Assembly (NCBI RefSeq): GCF_022354465.1
Contig: NZ_CP092361.1
Coordinates: forward strand, 310,001 to 374,000
Source: Wielerella bovis
GTDB lineage: Bacteria > Pseudomonadota > Gammaproteobacteria > Burkholderiales > Neisseriaceae
Direction: 5' to 3'
DNA: 64,000 bases
In this document: in pieces, positions 1-9,083 of the stretch
Layout of the letters: each line of letters starts with the position of its first letter
How positions within the stretch are numbered: position 1 is the first letter of the stretch
Translations under genes and position numbers: made by a program
Notes under the pieces: generated by a model
The model's input: only the letters and a program-made list of their open reading frames with translations
What the model was told of the DNA's origin: nothing
Databases searched by the model: none

Positions 1-2
1 AC

Positions 3-1076
3 ATGAAAGAATATGGCGTGAAAAAGGCTTTATTGGTCTATGGTAGCGAACGCATCAAACAATCAGGTTTGTATGATACTGTTGTAGGCAGCCTGAAAGC
101 CTGTGGCATTGAATGCGTCGCTTTGGGTGGCATCAAAAGCAATCCCGTGTTAAGCAAAGTCAATGAAGGTATTGATTTGGCAAAACAATCAGGCGTGGAC
201 AGTATTTTGAGTGTCGGCGGTGGTTCATGTTTGGATAGTGCCAAAGCCATTGCCGCTGGGGCAAAATACGATGGCGATGTGTGGGATTTTTTCACAGGCA
301 AAGCAACTATTGGTGCAGCATTGCCGATTTTTGACATCATGACATTGGCAGCAACGGGCAGTGAAATGAATCGTGGCAGCGTGATTACCAACGAAGCCAC
401 CAAACAAAAATATTCCGTGCAAAGTCCATTCTGGTTTCCCAAAGTATCGGTAATTAGCCCAGAATTGCAAGCAACCGTCAGCGATGATTATTTAGTGTAT
501 TCCGCCGCCGATATTATTGCCCACTCCATTGAAGCGTATTTCACCGCAAAAATTCACCCAGAAATCATCAGCATGCAAGTGGAAAGCAACATCAAAACCG
601 TCATCAAAACCACCGAAATTTTGCTGGCAAATCCACAAGACCACGATGCGCGTGGCGATTTCGCATGGGCAGCCACAATGGCATTGAACGGTTTGACCCA
701 TGTCGGCGTGCATGCGTTTAACTTCCCCAATCACACGATTGAACATGCCATGAGTGCAGTATGCAATGTGCCACATGGTGCAGGTTTGTCGGTTGTGATG
801 CCCGCTTGGATGACGTGGTACAAAGACCAAAACTTGCCACAATTTGAACGTTTTGCGCGTGAAATTTTCGGATTGAGCGATGCAGAAGCAGGCATTGCCG
901 CCTTGAAAGCATGGTTTGACAAAATTGGCACACCAACTACATTGGCGCAATTGAATATTGTTGGCGATGTGCTGGAAGAAGTGATTGATGTTGCCGCGCA
1001 AAATGCACAAGCGCGTGGCATGGAGAAAATGTATAATCAACAAACCATACGCGATATTTTTGCATTAGCGAAGTAA
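3..1076 (+). CDS. Iron-containing alcohol dehydrogenase (5' truncated by window edge)
   Basis: NAD(P)-dependent alcohol/aldehyde oxidoreductase of the Fe-ADH (group III, BdhA/YqhD-like) family, cytoplasmic. Visible motifs are the nucleotide-binding GGGSCLDSAK near residue 73, the ATGSEMN loop, and the metal-ligand segments AADIIAHSIEA, NHTIEHAMS and PHGAGL. Family members normally carry about 25-30 further residues before MKEYGVKKALLVYG (the part reading NPT.I.FG.G), so the ATG at position 3 is probably internal and the true start lies upstream of the window. The C-terminus is complete and is followed by an uptake-sequence terminator. The substrate cannot be read from the sequence. Confidence 0.85.
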   Translation: MKEYGVKKALLVYGSERIKQSGLYDTVVGSLKACGIECVALGGIKSNPVLSKVNEGIDLAKQSGVDSILSVGGGSCLDSAKAIAAGAKYDGDVWDFFTGKATIGAALPIFDIMTLAATGSEMNRGSVITNEATKQKYSVQSPFWFPKVSVISPELQATVSDDYLVYSAADIIAHSIEAYFTAKIHPEIISMQVESNIKTVIKTTEILLANPQDHDARGDFAWAATMALNGLTHVGVHAFNFPNHTIEHAMSAVCNVPHGAGLSVVMPAWMTWYKDQNLPQFERFAREIFGLSDAEAGIAALKAWFDKIGTPTTLAQLNIVGDVLEEVIDVAAQNAQARGMEKMYNQQTIRDIFALAK

Positions 1077-1092
1077 AGAAGTAGTGAAATGT

Positions 1093-1146
1093 AATGCTTT
1101 CGGGCTGCCTTATTTGATTTAAGGCAGCCTGAAAGCATTTTTTCAC
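1093..1146 (+). terminator. DUS inverted-repeat terminator after the alcohol dehydrogenase
   Basis: The arms ATGCTTTCGGGCTGCCTT and AAGGCAGCCTGAAAGCAT pair almost perfectly around a 9-nt loop and are followed by a T run. The 3' arm contains the uptake sequence. Confidence 0.75.
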
Positions 1147-1233
1147 AGATAAACCTTTTCTTTATCAGGGCTAGTGCATTATAATCACGCTGCTTTAAAA
1201 ATTACATCAAACTACATTTTAAGGAGCAAGATT

Positions 1234-2298
1234 ATGGCACTCGTATCCATGCGTCAATTGTTAGACCATGCTGCCGAACATGGCTATGGTTTACCTGCAT
1301 TCAACGTCAATAATTTGGAACAAATGCGCGCTATTATGGAGGCAGCGAATCAAGTCAATGCCCCCGTTATTGTGCAAGCCTCCGCAGGCGCACGCAAATA
1401 TGCAGGTGCGCCATTTTTGCGCCATTTAATTTTAGCAGCGGTGGAAGAGTTCCCACATATTCCCGTTGTGATGCACCAAGACCACGGCGCATCGCCCGAT
1501 GTGTGCCAACGTTCCATTCAATTAGGATTCAGTTCCGTGATGATGGACGGTTCTTTATTGGAAGACGGCAAAACGCCATCAACTTACGAATACAATGCCG
1601 AAGTAACGCGCCGCGTTGTACAATTTTCACACGCTTGTGGCGTATCGGTGGAAGGCGAAATTGGCGTATTGGGTAATTTGGAAACAGGCGAAGCAGGCGA
1701 AGAAGACGGCGTGGGTGCAGCAGGCAAATTAAATCATGACCAAATGCTGACCAGCGTGGAAGATGCCGTGCGTTTTGTACGCGATACCAATGTAGATGCC
1801 TTAGCAATCGCAGTCGGCACCAGTCATGGCGCATACAAATTCACTCGCCCACCCACAGGCGAAATCTTACGCATTGACCGCATCAAAGAAATCCACGCCG
1901 CCTTGCCCAATACCCATATTGTGATGCACGGTTCCAGTTCCGTGCCACAAGAATGGTTGAAAGTTATCAACGAATATGGCGGCGATATTGGCGAAACCTA
2001 TGGCGTACCTGTGGAAGAATTGGTGGAAGGCATCAAACATGGCGTGCGAAAAGTGAATATTGATACCGACTTACGCCTTGCCAGCACGGGCGCAATCCGT
2101 AAATTTATGGCAGAAAACCCAGCCGAATTTGACCCACGCAAATATTTGAGCAAAACCGTTGAAGCAATGAAACAAATTTGTATTGACCGCTACTTGGCAT
2201 TTGGTTGCGAAGGCATGGCGGATAAAATCAAACCGATTTCGCTGGAAAAAATGGCAACGCGATACAGTAAAGGCGAGTTAAATCAAATTATTAAATAA
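1234..2298 (+). CDS. fba: Fructose-bisphosphate aldolase, class II
   Basis: Zn-dependent aldolase that interconverts fructose-1,6-bisphosphate with glyceraldehyde-3-phosphate and DHAP in glycolysis/gluconeogenesis, cytoplasmic. The zinc and catalytic signature MHQDHG is at residues 80-85 (H81, D83, H84). HGSSS and the phosphate-binding [12 protein letters not shown] follow near residues 225 and 268. I chose the ATG at 1234 because AAGGAG lies seven bases upstream and [13 protein letters not shown] is the usual N-terminus; it gives 354 residues, the normal length. A longer frame from 1174 has no ribosome site. The gene stands alone between two DUS terminators. Confidence 0.95.
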   Translation: MALVSMRQLLDHAAEHGYGLPAFNVNNLEQMRAIMEAANQVNAPVIVQASAGARKYAGAPFLRHLILAAVEEFPHIPVVMHQDHGASPDVCQRSIQLGFSSVMMDGSLLEDGKTPSTYEYNAEVTRRVVQFSHACGVSVEGEIGVLGNLETGEAGEEDGVGAAGKLNHDQMLTSVEDAVRFVRDTNVDALAIAVGTSHGAYKFTRPPTGEILRIDRIKEIHAALPNTHIVMHGSSSVPQEWLKVINEYGGDIGETYGVPVEELVEGIKHGVRKVNIDTDLRLASTGAIRKFMAENPAEFDPRKYLSKTVEAMKQICIDRYLAFGCEGMADKIKPISLEKMATRYSKGELNQIIK

Positions 2299-2313
2299 TT
2301 TATCTGCATTCAT

Positions 2314-2350
2314 AAAAGGCAGCCTGAAAACTTTTTCAGGCTGCCTTTTT
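2314..2350 (+). terminator. DUS inverted-repeat terminator after fba
   Basis: AAAAGGCAGCCTGAAAA and TTTTTCAGGCTGCCTTTTT form a near-perfect hairpin with a very short loop, followed by a T run. It begins 15 bp after the fba stop. Confidence 0.8.
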
Positions 2351-2436
2351 ATTCATAACCACATAAAATACTTGCTTTATATGGAACGGAGATTTAGAAT
2401 TTTTTCGTTTTCCAACAAAGATATGGGGTGTTTCCT

Positions 2437-3210
2437 ATGCCATTCTTTACTCCCAAAAAATTTGCTAAATTATCCGTAGCCTTATTGGCTGCGATGTTGG
2501 CATTGCCTGTTGCTGCTGCACCAAATACCCACACCACTACCACATCAACCAGCGTTTCAGGGCAATTCCAAAACAATTTTGCTACCGATTTAAAATTGGC
2601 GCAACAAGGTAATGCAGTAGCGCAAAATGATGTTGGTATGCGTTATTTGCATGGTTTAGAAGGTGTGCAAAAAGACTATGTCCAAGCCAAAGTATGGTTG
2701 GAAAAAGCTGCTGCTCAAGAAGATGGGGACGCGCAAAACAATTTGGGCTTTATGTATGATGAAGGTTTGGGCGTAAAACAAGATTATGCCAAAGCTAAAT
2801 CATTGTATGAAAAATCTGCTGCACAAGGAAATGCAGCCGCACAAAACAATTTGGGCTTGATGTATGATGAAGGTTTGGGTGTGAAACAAGATTATGCCCA
2901 AGCCAAAGCATGGTATGAAAAAGCTGCTGCGCAAGGAAATGCAGCCGCACAAAACAATTTGGGCTATATGTATCAGCAAGGTTGGGGTGTAAAACAAGAC
3001 TACGCCCAAGCCAAAGTATGGTTTGAAAAAGCTGCTGCGCAAGGATATACAGCTGCACAACACAATTTGGGCTATATGTATATGCAAGGTTGGGGTGTAA
3101 AACAAGATTATACCCAAGCCAAAGCATGGTATGAAAAAGCTGCTGCGCAAGGAGATGCAGACGCACAAAATGCTCTAAACTATCTGCGCGAAAACGGTTT
3201 AATCCGCTAA
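2437..3210 (+). CDS. Secreted Sel1-repeat protein
   Basis: About 257 residues. It starts with a signal peptide (MPFFTPKKFAKLSV, a hydrophobic core, cleavage probably at VAAA|APN), followed by tandem 36-residue Sel1-like (TPR-type) repeats of the form AAAQGNAAAQNNLGLMYDEG..VKQDYAQAKAWYEKA. Roughly five full repeats are visible, nearly identical at DNA level (108-bp period). Sel1 proteins are alpha-solenoid scaffolds, here likely periplasmic; the partner is unknown. The ATG at 2437 has GGGGTG just upstream; a GTG nine bases earlier is in frame. The repeats make copy-number change by recombination plausible. Confidence 0.8.
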   Translation: MPFFTPKKFAKLSVALLAAMLALPVAAAPNTHTTTTSTSVSGQFQNNFATDLKLAQQGNAVAQNDVGMRYLHGLEGVQKDYVQAKVWLEKAAAQEDGDAQNNLGFMYDEGLGVKQDYAKAKSLYEKSAAQGNAAAQNNLGLMYDEGLGVKQDYAQAKAWYEKAAAQGNAAAQNNLGYMYQQGWGVKQDYAQAKVWFEKAAAQGYTAAQHNLGYMYMQGWGVKQDYTQAKAWYEKAAAQGDADAQNALNYLRENGLIR

Positions 3211-3220
3211 TTTTCTAATC

Positions 3221-3269
3221 AAAAAAGCAGCCTGAAAACTTTATTTACAGTTTTCAGGCTGCCTTTTTA
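3221..3269 (+). terminator. DUS inverted-repeat terminator after the Sel1 gene
   Basis: AAAAAAGCAGCCTGAAAACT pairs with AGTTTTCAGGCTGCCTTTTT across a short loop and ends in a T run. Confidence 0.75.
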
Positions 3270-3368
3270 TCTATTTCTGTTTACTGATATTCGCAAGATG
3301 CCGCACACAATCTTTCACATGTTAAAATTCATCTCATCTTTAATATTTTATTTTTCAGGCAGCCTGAA

Positions 3369-5690
3369 ATGCATACCGCCCAACAAATTCTCCACGACAC
3401 CTTTGGCTACCCCGAATTTCGCGGCAAACAAGCCGAAATCGTCCAAACCCTTTTGCGTGGCAACAACGCGCTGGTACTCATGCCCACAGGTGGCGGAAAA
3501 TCCCTGTGTTATCAAATTCCTGCCATTATGCGCGATGGTGTGGCGATTGTCGTGTCGCCCCTAATTGCATTGATGGATGACCAAGTCGCCAATCTTCGCG
3601 CAGCAGGTGTACACGCAGCGGCGGTACACAGCGGCACACCGCCCGATATTGTGCGCCAAATTGCAGAGGATATTCATTCAGGCAGCCTGAAATTATTATA
3701 CGTTGCACCAGAACGCCTTGTTTCTGAACGATTTTTAAAGTTTTTAGACAATACACAAGTTAGCTTGTTTGCGATTGACGAAGCTCATTGTGTGAGCCAA
3801 TGGGGACACGATTTCCGCCCAGAATATCAACAACTGGGTTTACTTGCCGAGCGTTATCCACACGTCCCACGCATTGCTTTGACTGCCACCGCTGACACCG
3901 AAACCCGTGCGGACATGAAGCATTATTTAAAGCTGGAAAATGCCACCGAATTTGTGTCCAGTTTTGACCGCCCGAATATTTATTATCAAGTGATTGAAAA
4001 AAATAATGGTAAAAAACAATTACTGGATTTTATTAAACAACAAATGCACGGACAAAGTGGCATTGTTTACTGTTTGAGCCGCCGCAGTGTGGAAGAAATT
4101 GCGGCATTCTTATGCGAAAATGGGTTAAATGCTGTTCCCTATCACGCAGGTATGGCATTAGAAAAACGTCAACAAAATCAACATCGTTTTACGCATGAAG
4201 AAAACATTATTGTGGTAGCGACCGTAGCTTTTGGCATGGGCATAGACAAACCCGATGTACGTTTTGTCGCACATTTGGATATGCCGCAGAGTATTGAGCA
4301 TTTTTATCAAGAAAGTGGGCGTGCTGGACGAGATGGGTTGCCTGCGGTCAGTTGGTTATGCTATGGCATGAATGTGCTGGTATTGCTGAAAGAGCGCATT
4401 TCGGATAGTCAGGTACCTGATTTTCAAAAACAAATTGAATTGCAAAAACTGAATGCGATGTTTGATGTGTGCGAAACAGCAGCTTGTCGTCGCCAATTAT
4501 TGTTGCGTCATTTTGGCGAGAATAGCGAACCATGTGGCAACTGTGATAACTGTTTGCATCCACCTACACGCTTTGACGGCACAGAATTGGTGCAAAAATT
4601 ATTGAGCTGCGTTTATCGTGTTGGGCAACGTTTTGCGGCTGGTTATGTGATTGAAGTTTTGCGTGGAAAATCAACAGATTGGATTAGACAAAATGGGCAT
4701 GATAAATTATCCACTTTTGGTATTGGTACCAATTTAAGCGATAAAGATTGGCGCAATGTTGTGCGACAATGTATTGGATTGGGCTTATTAAACAATGATA
4801 TGCACAATTATCAAGCCTTAATTTTGACCGAAGCAGCGAAACCTGTGCTGCGTGGCGAAGAAACGGTTTTATTGCGTCCACTCAAACGCGAAAAAGCCGC
4901 TACCAAAGTTGCCAAAACCGATACTTGGTTACGCACCGAACGCGAAGAGCGTTTGTGGCAAGCCTTGCGACAATGGCGTTTGGCAAAAGCCAAAGCGGAC
5001 GATGTGCCTGCTTATGTGATTTGTGGCGACAAAACGTTGCGCGATGTGGTAGAAAAATTGCCACAGCAAATAGCTGATTTGGCACAGATTTATGGTATGG
5101 GCGAAGCCAAAATTGATAAATTTGGTAGTGAAATTTTAAATATTGTGGCGGAATATGTTTCAGGCAGCTTGAAAGACAATTTACCCAAAAATCATCAAAT
5201 TAATCAAGCAGAAAATCCACGTGACGCCGAGTTGTTGCATCAATTAACGGCGTGGCGAGAAATGGCGGCACAGCGTGATAATGTGTCATTGCATGCGGTT
5301 TGTCCCGATGAAAGCATGACTGATTTGCTGACATTTACGCCAGAATGCGCGGCAGATTTAGCGATAATTTATGGTTTGGGCGATGTGAAATTGGGCAAAT
5401 ATGGTCAGGAAATTTTGCAAATTTGTGCGCCATTTTCAGGCAGCCTGAACGCTGAAATCAAGCAAAAACAATTATTTTTACGCGATTTGCAAGAATGGGT
5501 AGCGATGAAAGCGGAAGAAGCCGAGTTACCCGAATTTCAGATTTTGGGCAAACCTGCCATGCGTGCGTTGGCAAATAAATTACCCGAAACGCTGGACGAT
5601 TTGCGTGATATTCATGGTTTTGATGATGAGAAAATCGCGGAATATGGGGAAGAATTGTTGGAGATGATTCAGGATTTTCAGGCTGCCTGA
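3369..5690 (+). CDS. recQ: ATP-dependent DNA helicase RecQ
   Basis: 3'-5' DNA helicase for recombinational repair; in Neisseria RecQ also acts in pilin antigenic variation and DNA repair. At 773 residues it is longer than E. coli RecQ (about 610). Walker A reads MPTGGGKSLCYQ (about residue 38), the DEAH box is DEAHCVSQWGHDFR, and the zinc region includes CETAACRRQ and CGNCDNC. The C-terminal third carries three HRDC-like repeats (about 510-590, 620-690, 700-770), as known for neisserial RecQ. The start codon directly abuts an uptake sequence with no visible Shine-Dalgarno, and the stop codon lies inside another (read as DFQAA-stop). Further copies are read in frame as SGSLK and SGSLN. Confidence 0.95.
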   Translation: MHTAQQILHDTFGYPEFRGKQAEIVQTLLRGNNALVLMPTGGGKSLCYQIPAIMRDGVAIVVSPLIALMDDQVANLRAAGVHAAAVHSGTPPDIVRQIAEDIHSGSLKLLYVAPERLVSERFLKFLDNTQVSLFAIDEAHCVSQWGHDFRPEYQQLGLLAERYPHVPRIALTATADTETRADMKHYLKLENATEFVSSFDRPNIYYQVIEKNNGKKQLLDFIKQQMHGQSGIVYCLSRRSVEEIAAFLCENGLNAVPYHAGMALEKRQQNQHRFTHEENIIVVATVAFGMGIDKPDVRFVAHLDMPQSIEHFYQESGRAGRDGLPAVSWLCYGMNVLVLLKERISDSQVPDFQKQIELQKLNAMFDVCETAACRRQLLLRHFGENSEPCGNCDNCLHPPTRFDGTELVQKLLSCVYRVGQRFAAGYVIEVLRGKSTDWIRQNGHDKLSTFGIGTNLSDKDWRNVVRQCIGLGLLNNDMHNYQALILTEAAKPVLRGEETVLLRPLKREKAATKVAKTDTWLRTEREERLWQALRQWRLAKAKADDVPAYVICGDKTLRDVVEKLPQQIADLAQIYGMGEAKIDKFGSEILNIVAEYVSGSLKDNLPKNHQINQAENPRDAELLHQLTAWREMAAQRDNVSLHAVCPDESMTDLLTFTPECAADLAIIYGLGDVKLGKYGQEILQICAPFSGSLNAEIKQKQLFLRDLQEWVAMKAEEAELPEFQILGKPAMRALANKLPETLDDLRDIHGFDDEKIAEYGEELLEMIQDFQAA

Positions 5691-5711
5691 AAACATCATG
5701 ATTAATCCAAT

Positions 5712-5748
5712 AAAAAAGGCTGCCTGAATAATATAGGCAGCCTGAAAT
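5712..5748. terminator. DUS inverted repeat between convergent recQ and XRE gene
   Basis: AGGCTGCCT at 5717-5725 and AGGCAGCCT at 5735-5743 face each other, flanked by A and T runs, so the hairpin can stop transcription from both sides. Confidence 0.65.
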
Positions 5749-6159
5749 TTATTTTTTCATCAAAGTAATGATTTCTTTTAAAGCAGCTATTTCATTGTCT
5801 TTTTGTATTAACAATTCATCTTTTAATTCAATGGCTAATTCAGCTTTTTCCAATTCTGCCAACAACATTTCATGCCCATTTTTACCAAAAACATAATAAT
5901 TTTTGCCATGATTATCTCCTGTAATTTGATTATCAGTTGAGATATAGAATGTTGCACCATTCTCACAAAAATCTAAAAATTCTAATGTTGTCATATCAAA
6001 AACTTTGGCAATTTTTTCAATTTTTGGCAAATTAGGATTGCCCACATTACGTTCAATTTGGGTGTAGCCATTGGTTGTCATCTCTAATTTGCTAGCCATT
6101 TCGTCTTGTGTCAAACCATTTAACTCACGTAATGCTTTCATTGCTTTTCCTATTTTCAT
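5749..6159 (-). CDS. XRE-family helix-turn-helix regulator
   Basis: About 136 residues. The N-terminal HTH_3 domain (KAMKALRELNGLTQDEMASK, then TTNGYTQIERNVGNP) spans residues 4-60. The C-terminal 35 residues (ELEKAELAIELKDELLIQ...) look like a short coiled coil that could mediate dimerisation. I prefer the ATG at 6159 because GGTGG precedes it; an in-frame ATG at 6171 exists. Base composition is AT-rich compared with recQ. It is divergent from the small membrane protein gene at 6269 and may control it; that link is inference. Confidence 0.75.
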   Translation of the reverse strand: MKIGKAMKALRELNGLTQDEMASKLEMTTNGYTQIERNVGNPNLPKIEKIAKVFDMTTLEFLDFCENGATFYISTDNQITGDNHGKNYYVFGKNGHEMLLAELEKAELAIELKDELLIQKDNEIAALKEIITLMKK

Positions 6160-6268
6160 TGTAACCACCATTTTAAGTGTGGGTTGAGATTATAAACTGT
6201 TGGTGTTCAAGAGTAATTTTGTAATTGTATCATTGCAATTAGAAAAATTAACCAAAGGAAGTGTAAAA

Positions 6269-6538
6269 ATGAGTACAGAGAAAAATTCAGGTTCAGATAT
6301 AGGTTGTTTTGGCTTGGTTTGCGCCATTATCGCATTTATTTGTACATGGGTTTCTGCGATTGTGGCGTTTCCATTTTTAGGGTTTGTCTTTGGTTGGATA
6401 CCTGCGATTGTTATGGCATTTATTGTATATGTTTGCGCTGAAATTGCCCTTTGGTTGATGTGGTTGATTATTCTTGTTTTATTGGTAATTGCGGGAATTT
6501 TGTTTGCAGCAGGTGCTACTGCTACTATTTTGGCATAA
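6269..6538 (+). CDS. Small hydrophobic membrane protein of unknown function
   Basis: 89 residues from the ATG at 6269, preceded by AAAGGAAG at good spacing. After a short polar head (MSTEKNSGSDIGCFG) the chain is almost entirely hydrophobic, with probably three membrane spans and repeated Trp/Gly residues. No family recognised. It lies 24 bp upstream of a secreted protein gene with its own ribosome site, so the two may be co-transcribed, and it is divergent from an XRE regulator. It could be a superinfection- or holin-like peptide or simply an orphan membrane protein; I cannot tell. Confidence 0.6.
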   Translation: MSTEKNSGSDIGCFGLVCAIIAFICTWVSAIVAFPFLGFVFGWIPAIVMAFIVYVCAEIALWLMWLIILVLLVIAGILFAAGATATILA

Positions 6539-6562
6539 ATTTGACATTTTGGAGAATTTAAA

Positions 6563-7330
6563 ATGATGAAAAAAACCATTTTATCATTCGCTTTGTGTTT
6601 GGCATTTCCTGCCTACTCAGCAACGTGCAGTAGCTATGAACGGGATAAGGCTACTCATTTTGCCGAAATTCAGGGCAGAGACGTGGTTAAGGCATATCAA
6701 GGGGGCAATAATATCAGTACCAGTATTACCAGTTGTGATTACAATAGCTATACTGGTAAATACAATGTTGCGATTGATGTTTCTTGGTATGGTGCAATTA
6801 GTGATAAATATTATAATTCAAGCGGTAAAATGACCATGGATTCAGAAGGGCGACGTAGAGAATACAATGAAACCTACCGCAATCAGAATTTAAAGGATTA
6901 TGCATTTTGGCGTGGTATGGGGGCATTAGCATTAGCGGTTGGTGCTGCTGCAAGTTCAGAGCAGGAAAATCAAAGACGTTTAGCGGCTCAATCTACTGGA
7001 AACAGTCAAGGTTATCAAGGAAGTATTTGGGTTTCTAATCAATGCGGTCGTGCCGTAGACCTTTGGATTTATTTTAAGAATGCAAATACTGGTAACTGGG
7101 AAAGCAGAGGAAAATGGTCATTCAGTAATGGAGAGCGCAGCTTTTTAAGTTCAAATAATAATGTGCGTTTAAAAACCACTCAACCAACATTGTATTATGC
7201 CATTAGCCCTAGTTTTAGTAGTTTTGGTTTATCTCATGCAGGTACTTTTACACATAATGGCGTACGGCATCAGTATAGAAAAGTTGTTGATACGGCAGGA
7301 GATACAGAAATTCGTTTATGTGTAGATTAA
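6563..7330 (+). CDS. Secreted protein of unknown function
   Basis: 255 residues. The signal peptide MMKKTILSFALCLAFPAYSA has a likely cleavage at YSA|TC. GGAG lies eight bases before the ATG at 6563. The mature part has Cys residues (TCSS, TSCDY, NQCGRA, RLCVD) that could form disulphides in the periplasm. A hydrophobic stretch near residue 115 (GALALAVGAAA) divides two halves. The C-terminal half (IWVSNQCGRAVDLWIYFKN, then GNWESRGKWSF) faintly resembles DUF1036-like beta domains; that is a weak impression. A DUS terminator follows. Confidence 0.65.
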   Translation: MMKKTILSFALCLAFPAYSATCSSYERDKATHFAEIQGRDVVKAYQGGNNISTSITSCDYNSYTGKYNVAIDVSWYGAISDKYYNSSGKMTMDSEGRRREYNETYRNQNLKDYAFWRGMGALALAVGAAASSEQENQRRLAAQSTGNSQGYQGSIWVSNQCGRAVDLWIYFKNANTGNWESRGKWSFSNGERSFLSSNNNVRLKTTQPTLYYAISPSFSSFGLSHAGTFTHNGVRHQYRKVVDTAGDTEIRLCVD

Positions 7331-7342
7331 AATATTTATTTT

Positions 7343-7383
7343 AGGCAGCCTATAAAAATTCTAAAAAGTTTTCAGGCTGCCTT
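7343..7383. terminator. DUS inverted repeat between convergent genes
   Basis: TAGGCAGCCTATAAAAA pairs imperfectly with TTTTCAGGCTGCCTTA between the secreted protein gene and the 3' end of lysS. Confidence 0.6.
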
Positions 7384-7406
7384 AATTTATTAATTAAATC
7401 ATAATA

Positions 7407-8921
7407 TTACTCAGGTCGCATTTGCGGGAACAACACCACATCACGAATCGTCTGCGCGTCCGTTAGCAACATCACCAAACGGTCAATGCCAATGCCGCAA
7501 CCGCCCGTTGGTGGCAAACCAAATTCCATTGCGCGAATGTAGTCCGCGTCAAAGTGCATGGCTTCGTCATCGCCCGCGTCTTTTTGGGCGACTTGCGCTT
7601 TGAAACGCGCGGCTTGGTCTTCGGGGTCGTTCAACTCCGAATAGCCGTTTGCCAATTCGCGTCCCACCACAAACAATTCAAAACGCTCGGTCAAACCCGC
7701 TTTGGTGTCCGAAGCGCGTGCCAAAGGCGACACTTCCACAGGATAATCAATGATGAAAGTCGGGTTCCACAATTTGCTTTCCGCGCAACCTTCAAACAAA
7801 GCCAGTTGCAGGCTGCCCAAACCGCTCGCGTGTGGCAAACTTTCGCCGTGTTTCACGATTTCTTTTTTCAGCCATTCCGCGTCATTCAGTTGCTCGTCCG
7901 TGTAGTGCGGATTGAATTTTTTAATCGCTTGCAAAATCGTCAAACGCTCAAACGGGCTTTCCAAATCCACTTCTTTGCCGTTGTATTGCAATTTCAGGCT
8001 GCCTGAAACCGCTTTCGCCGCCGCACGAATCACGTTTTCCGTCATTTCCATCATGCGTTGGTAATCGCAAAACGCCTCGTAAAATTCCATCATCGTGAAT
8101 TCAGGATTGTGGCGCACCGACATGCCTTCGTTGCGGAAATTGCGGTTAATCTCAAACACGCGCTCCAAACCGCCCACCACCAAGCGTTTCAAATACAATT
8201 CGGGCGCAATCCGCAAATAAAGCGGCATATCCAGCGCATTATGATGCGTAACAAACGGTTTTGCCGTTGCACCGCCTGGAATGGGGTGCATCATCGGCGT
8301 TTCCACTTCAAGATATTGTTCTGCCACCATAAAGCTGCGAATGGCTTGCACAATTTGGCTGCGTTTGATGAAAATATCGCGGCTGTCGGCATTGGCAATC
8401 AAATCCACATAGCGTTGGCGATATTTCGTTTCTTGGTCGGTCAAACCGTGGAATTTGCTCGGCAAAGGGCGCAAAGATTTGGACAACAAACGAATTGCCG
8501 ACACGCGCACCGTCAATTCGCCATGGTTGGTTTTGAACAACGTGCCTTCCGCGCCAATGATGTCGCCCATGTCCCAACGGTTGAACGCGTCCAAAGTTTC
8601 TTGGCTCACGCCTTTATTGTTTAAATACAATTGGATATTGCCCGTCATGTCTTGCACGGTCGCAAAGCTGGCTTTACCCATTTGGCGTTTCAACATCATG
8701 CGCCCCGCGATTTTCACGCGGATTTCTTGCGGGTCAAGTTCTTCTTTGGGCGTTTTACCATATTGGTTTTGCAAATCTTGCGCGAAACGGTCGCGGCGGA
8801 AATCGTTGGGGAATGCCACGCCTTGTGTGCGGATTTCATTCAGTTTTTCGCGGCGAATGGCGATGATTTGGTTTTCGTCTAATTGTTCTTCGGGAGTGGG
8901 GATTGGGGTTTGGTCGGTCAT
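7407..8921 (-). CDS. lysS: Lysyl-tRNA synthetase, class II
   Basis: 504 residues, the usual bacterial LysRS-II length. It charges tRNA-Lys in the cytoplasm. The N-terminal OB-fold anticodon-binding domain (about 60-165, with [15 protein letters not shown]) is followed by the class II catalytic core: motif 2 [20 protein letters not shown] (about residue 265) and motif 3 [14 protein letters not shown] near the C-terminus. The start [14 protein letters not shown] fits. An uptake sequence is read in frame as SGSLKLQ. It appears monocistronic, with a repeat-rich stretch upstream. Confidence 0.95.
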   Translation of the reverse strand: MTDQTPIPTPEEQLDENQIIAIRREKLNEIRTQGVAFPNDFRRDRFAQDLQNQYGKTPKEELDPQEIRVKIAGRMMLKRQMGKASFATVQDMTGNIQLYLNNKGVSQETLDAFNRWDMGDIIGAEGTLFKTNHGELTVRVSAIRLLSKSLRPLPSKFHGLTDQETKYRQRYVDLIANADSRDIFIKRSQIVQAIRSFMVAEQYLEVETPMMHPIPGGATAKPFVTHHNALDMPLYLRIAPELYLKRLVVGGLERVFEINRNFRNEGMSVRHNPEFTMMEFYEAFCDYQRMMEMTENVIRAAAKAVSGSLKLQYNGKEVDLESPFERLTILQAIKKFNPHYTDEQLNDAEWLKKEIVKHGESLPHASGLGSLQLALFEGCAESKLWNPTFIIDYPVEVSPLARASDTKAGLTERFELFVVGRELANGYSELNDPEDQAARFKAQVAQKDAGDDEAMHFDADYIRAMEFGLPPTGGCGIGIDRLVMLLTDAQTIRDVVLFPQMRPE

Positions 8922-8949
8922 TTGGTTTTCTCAAAAATAAATAAAAATG

Positions 8950-9083
8950 TTTCAGGCTGCCTTACAGTACACGACAATTTTTTTGAAGTTACCACTAACT
9001 TATTCCTTCCCCCGCCAGACTGGAGAGGGAGCAAGTTTCAGGCAACCCAAAGTTTTTGTCGTGTACTGTAAGGCTGCCTGAAA
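8950..9083. repeat. DUS-ended inverted-repeat element (family B), copy 1
   Basis: Both ends carry the same inverted sequence: TTTCAGGCTGCCTTACAGTA at the left (continuing CACGACAA) and GTCGTGTACTGTAAGGCTGC at the right (continuing CTGAAA). The ends thus consist of an uptake sequence fused to the tract TTACAGTACACGAC. The interior includes a GC-rich TCCCCCGCCAG piece shared with the copy at 54956. Related copies lie at 35933, 41032, 55173, 56178 and 56623. It looks like a non-coding miniature element. Confidence 0.6.

Noticed and set aside
2640..3170. Regular 108-bp repeats considered as a CRISPR or satellite.
   Set aside because: They are in frame and encode Sel1 repeats.
3298..3564. Open frame overlapping the start of recQ.
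   Set aside because: Out of frame with recQ, no conserved protein features, and RecQ's N-terminal motifs occupy the same DNA.
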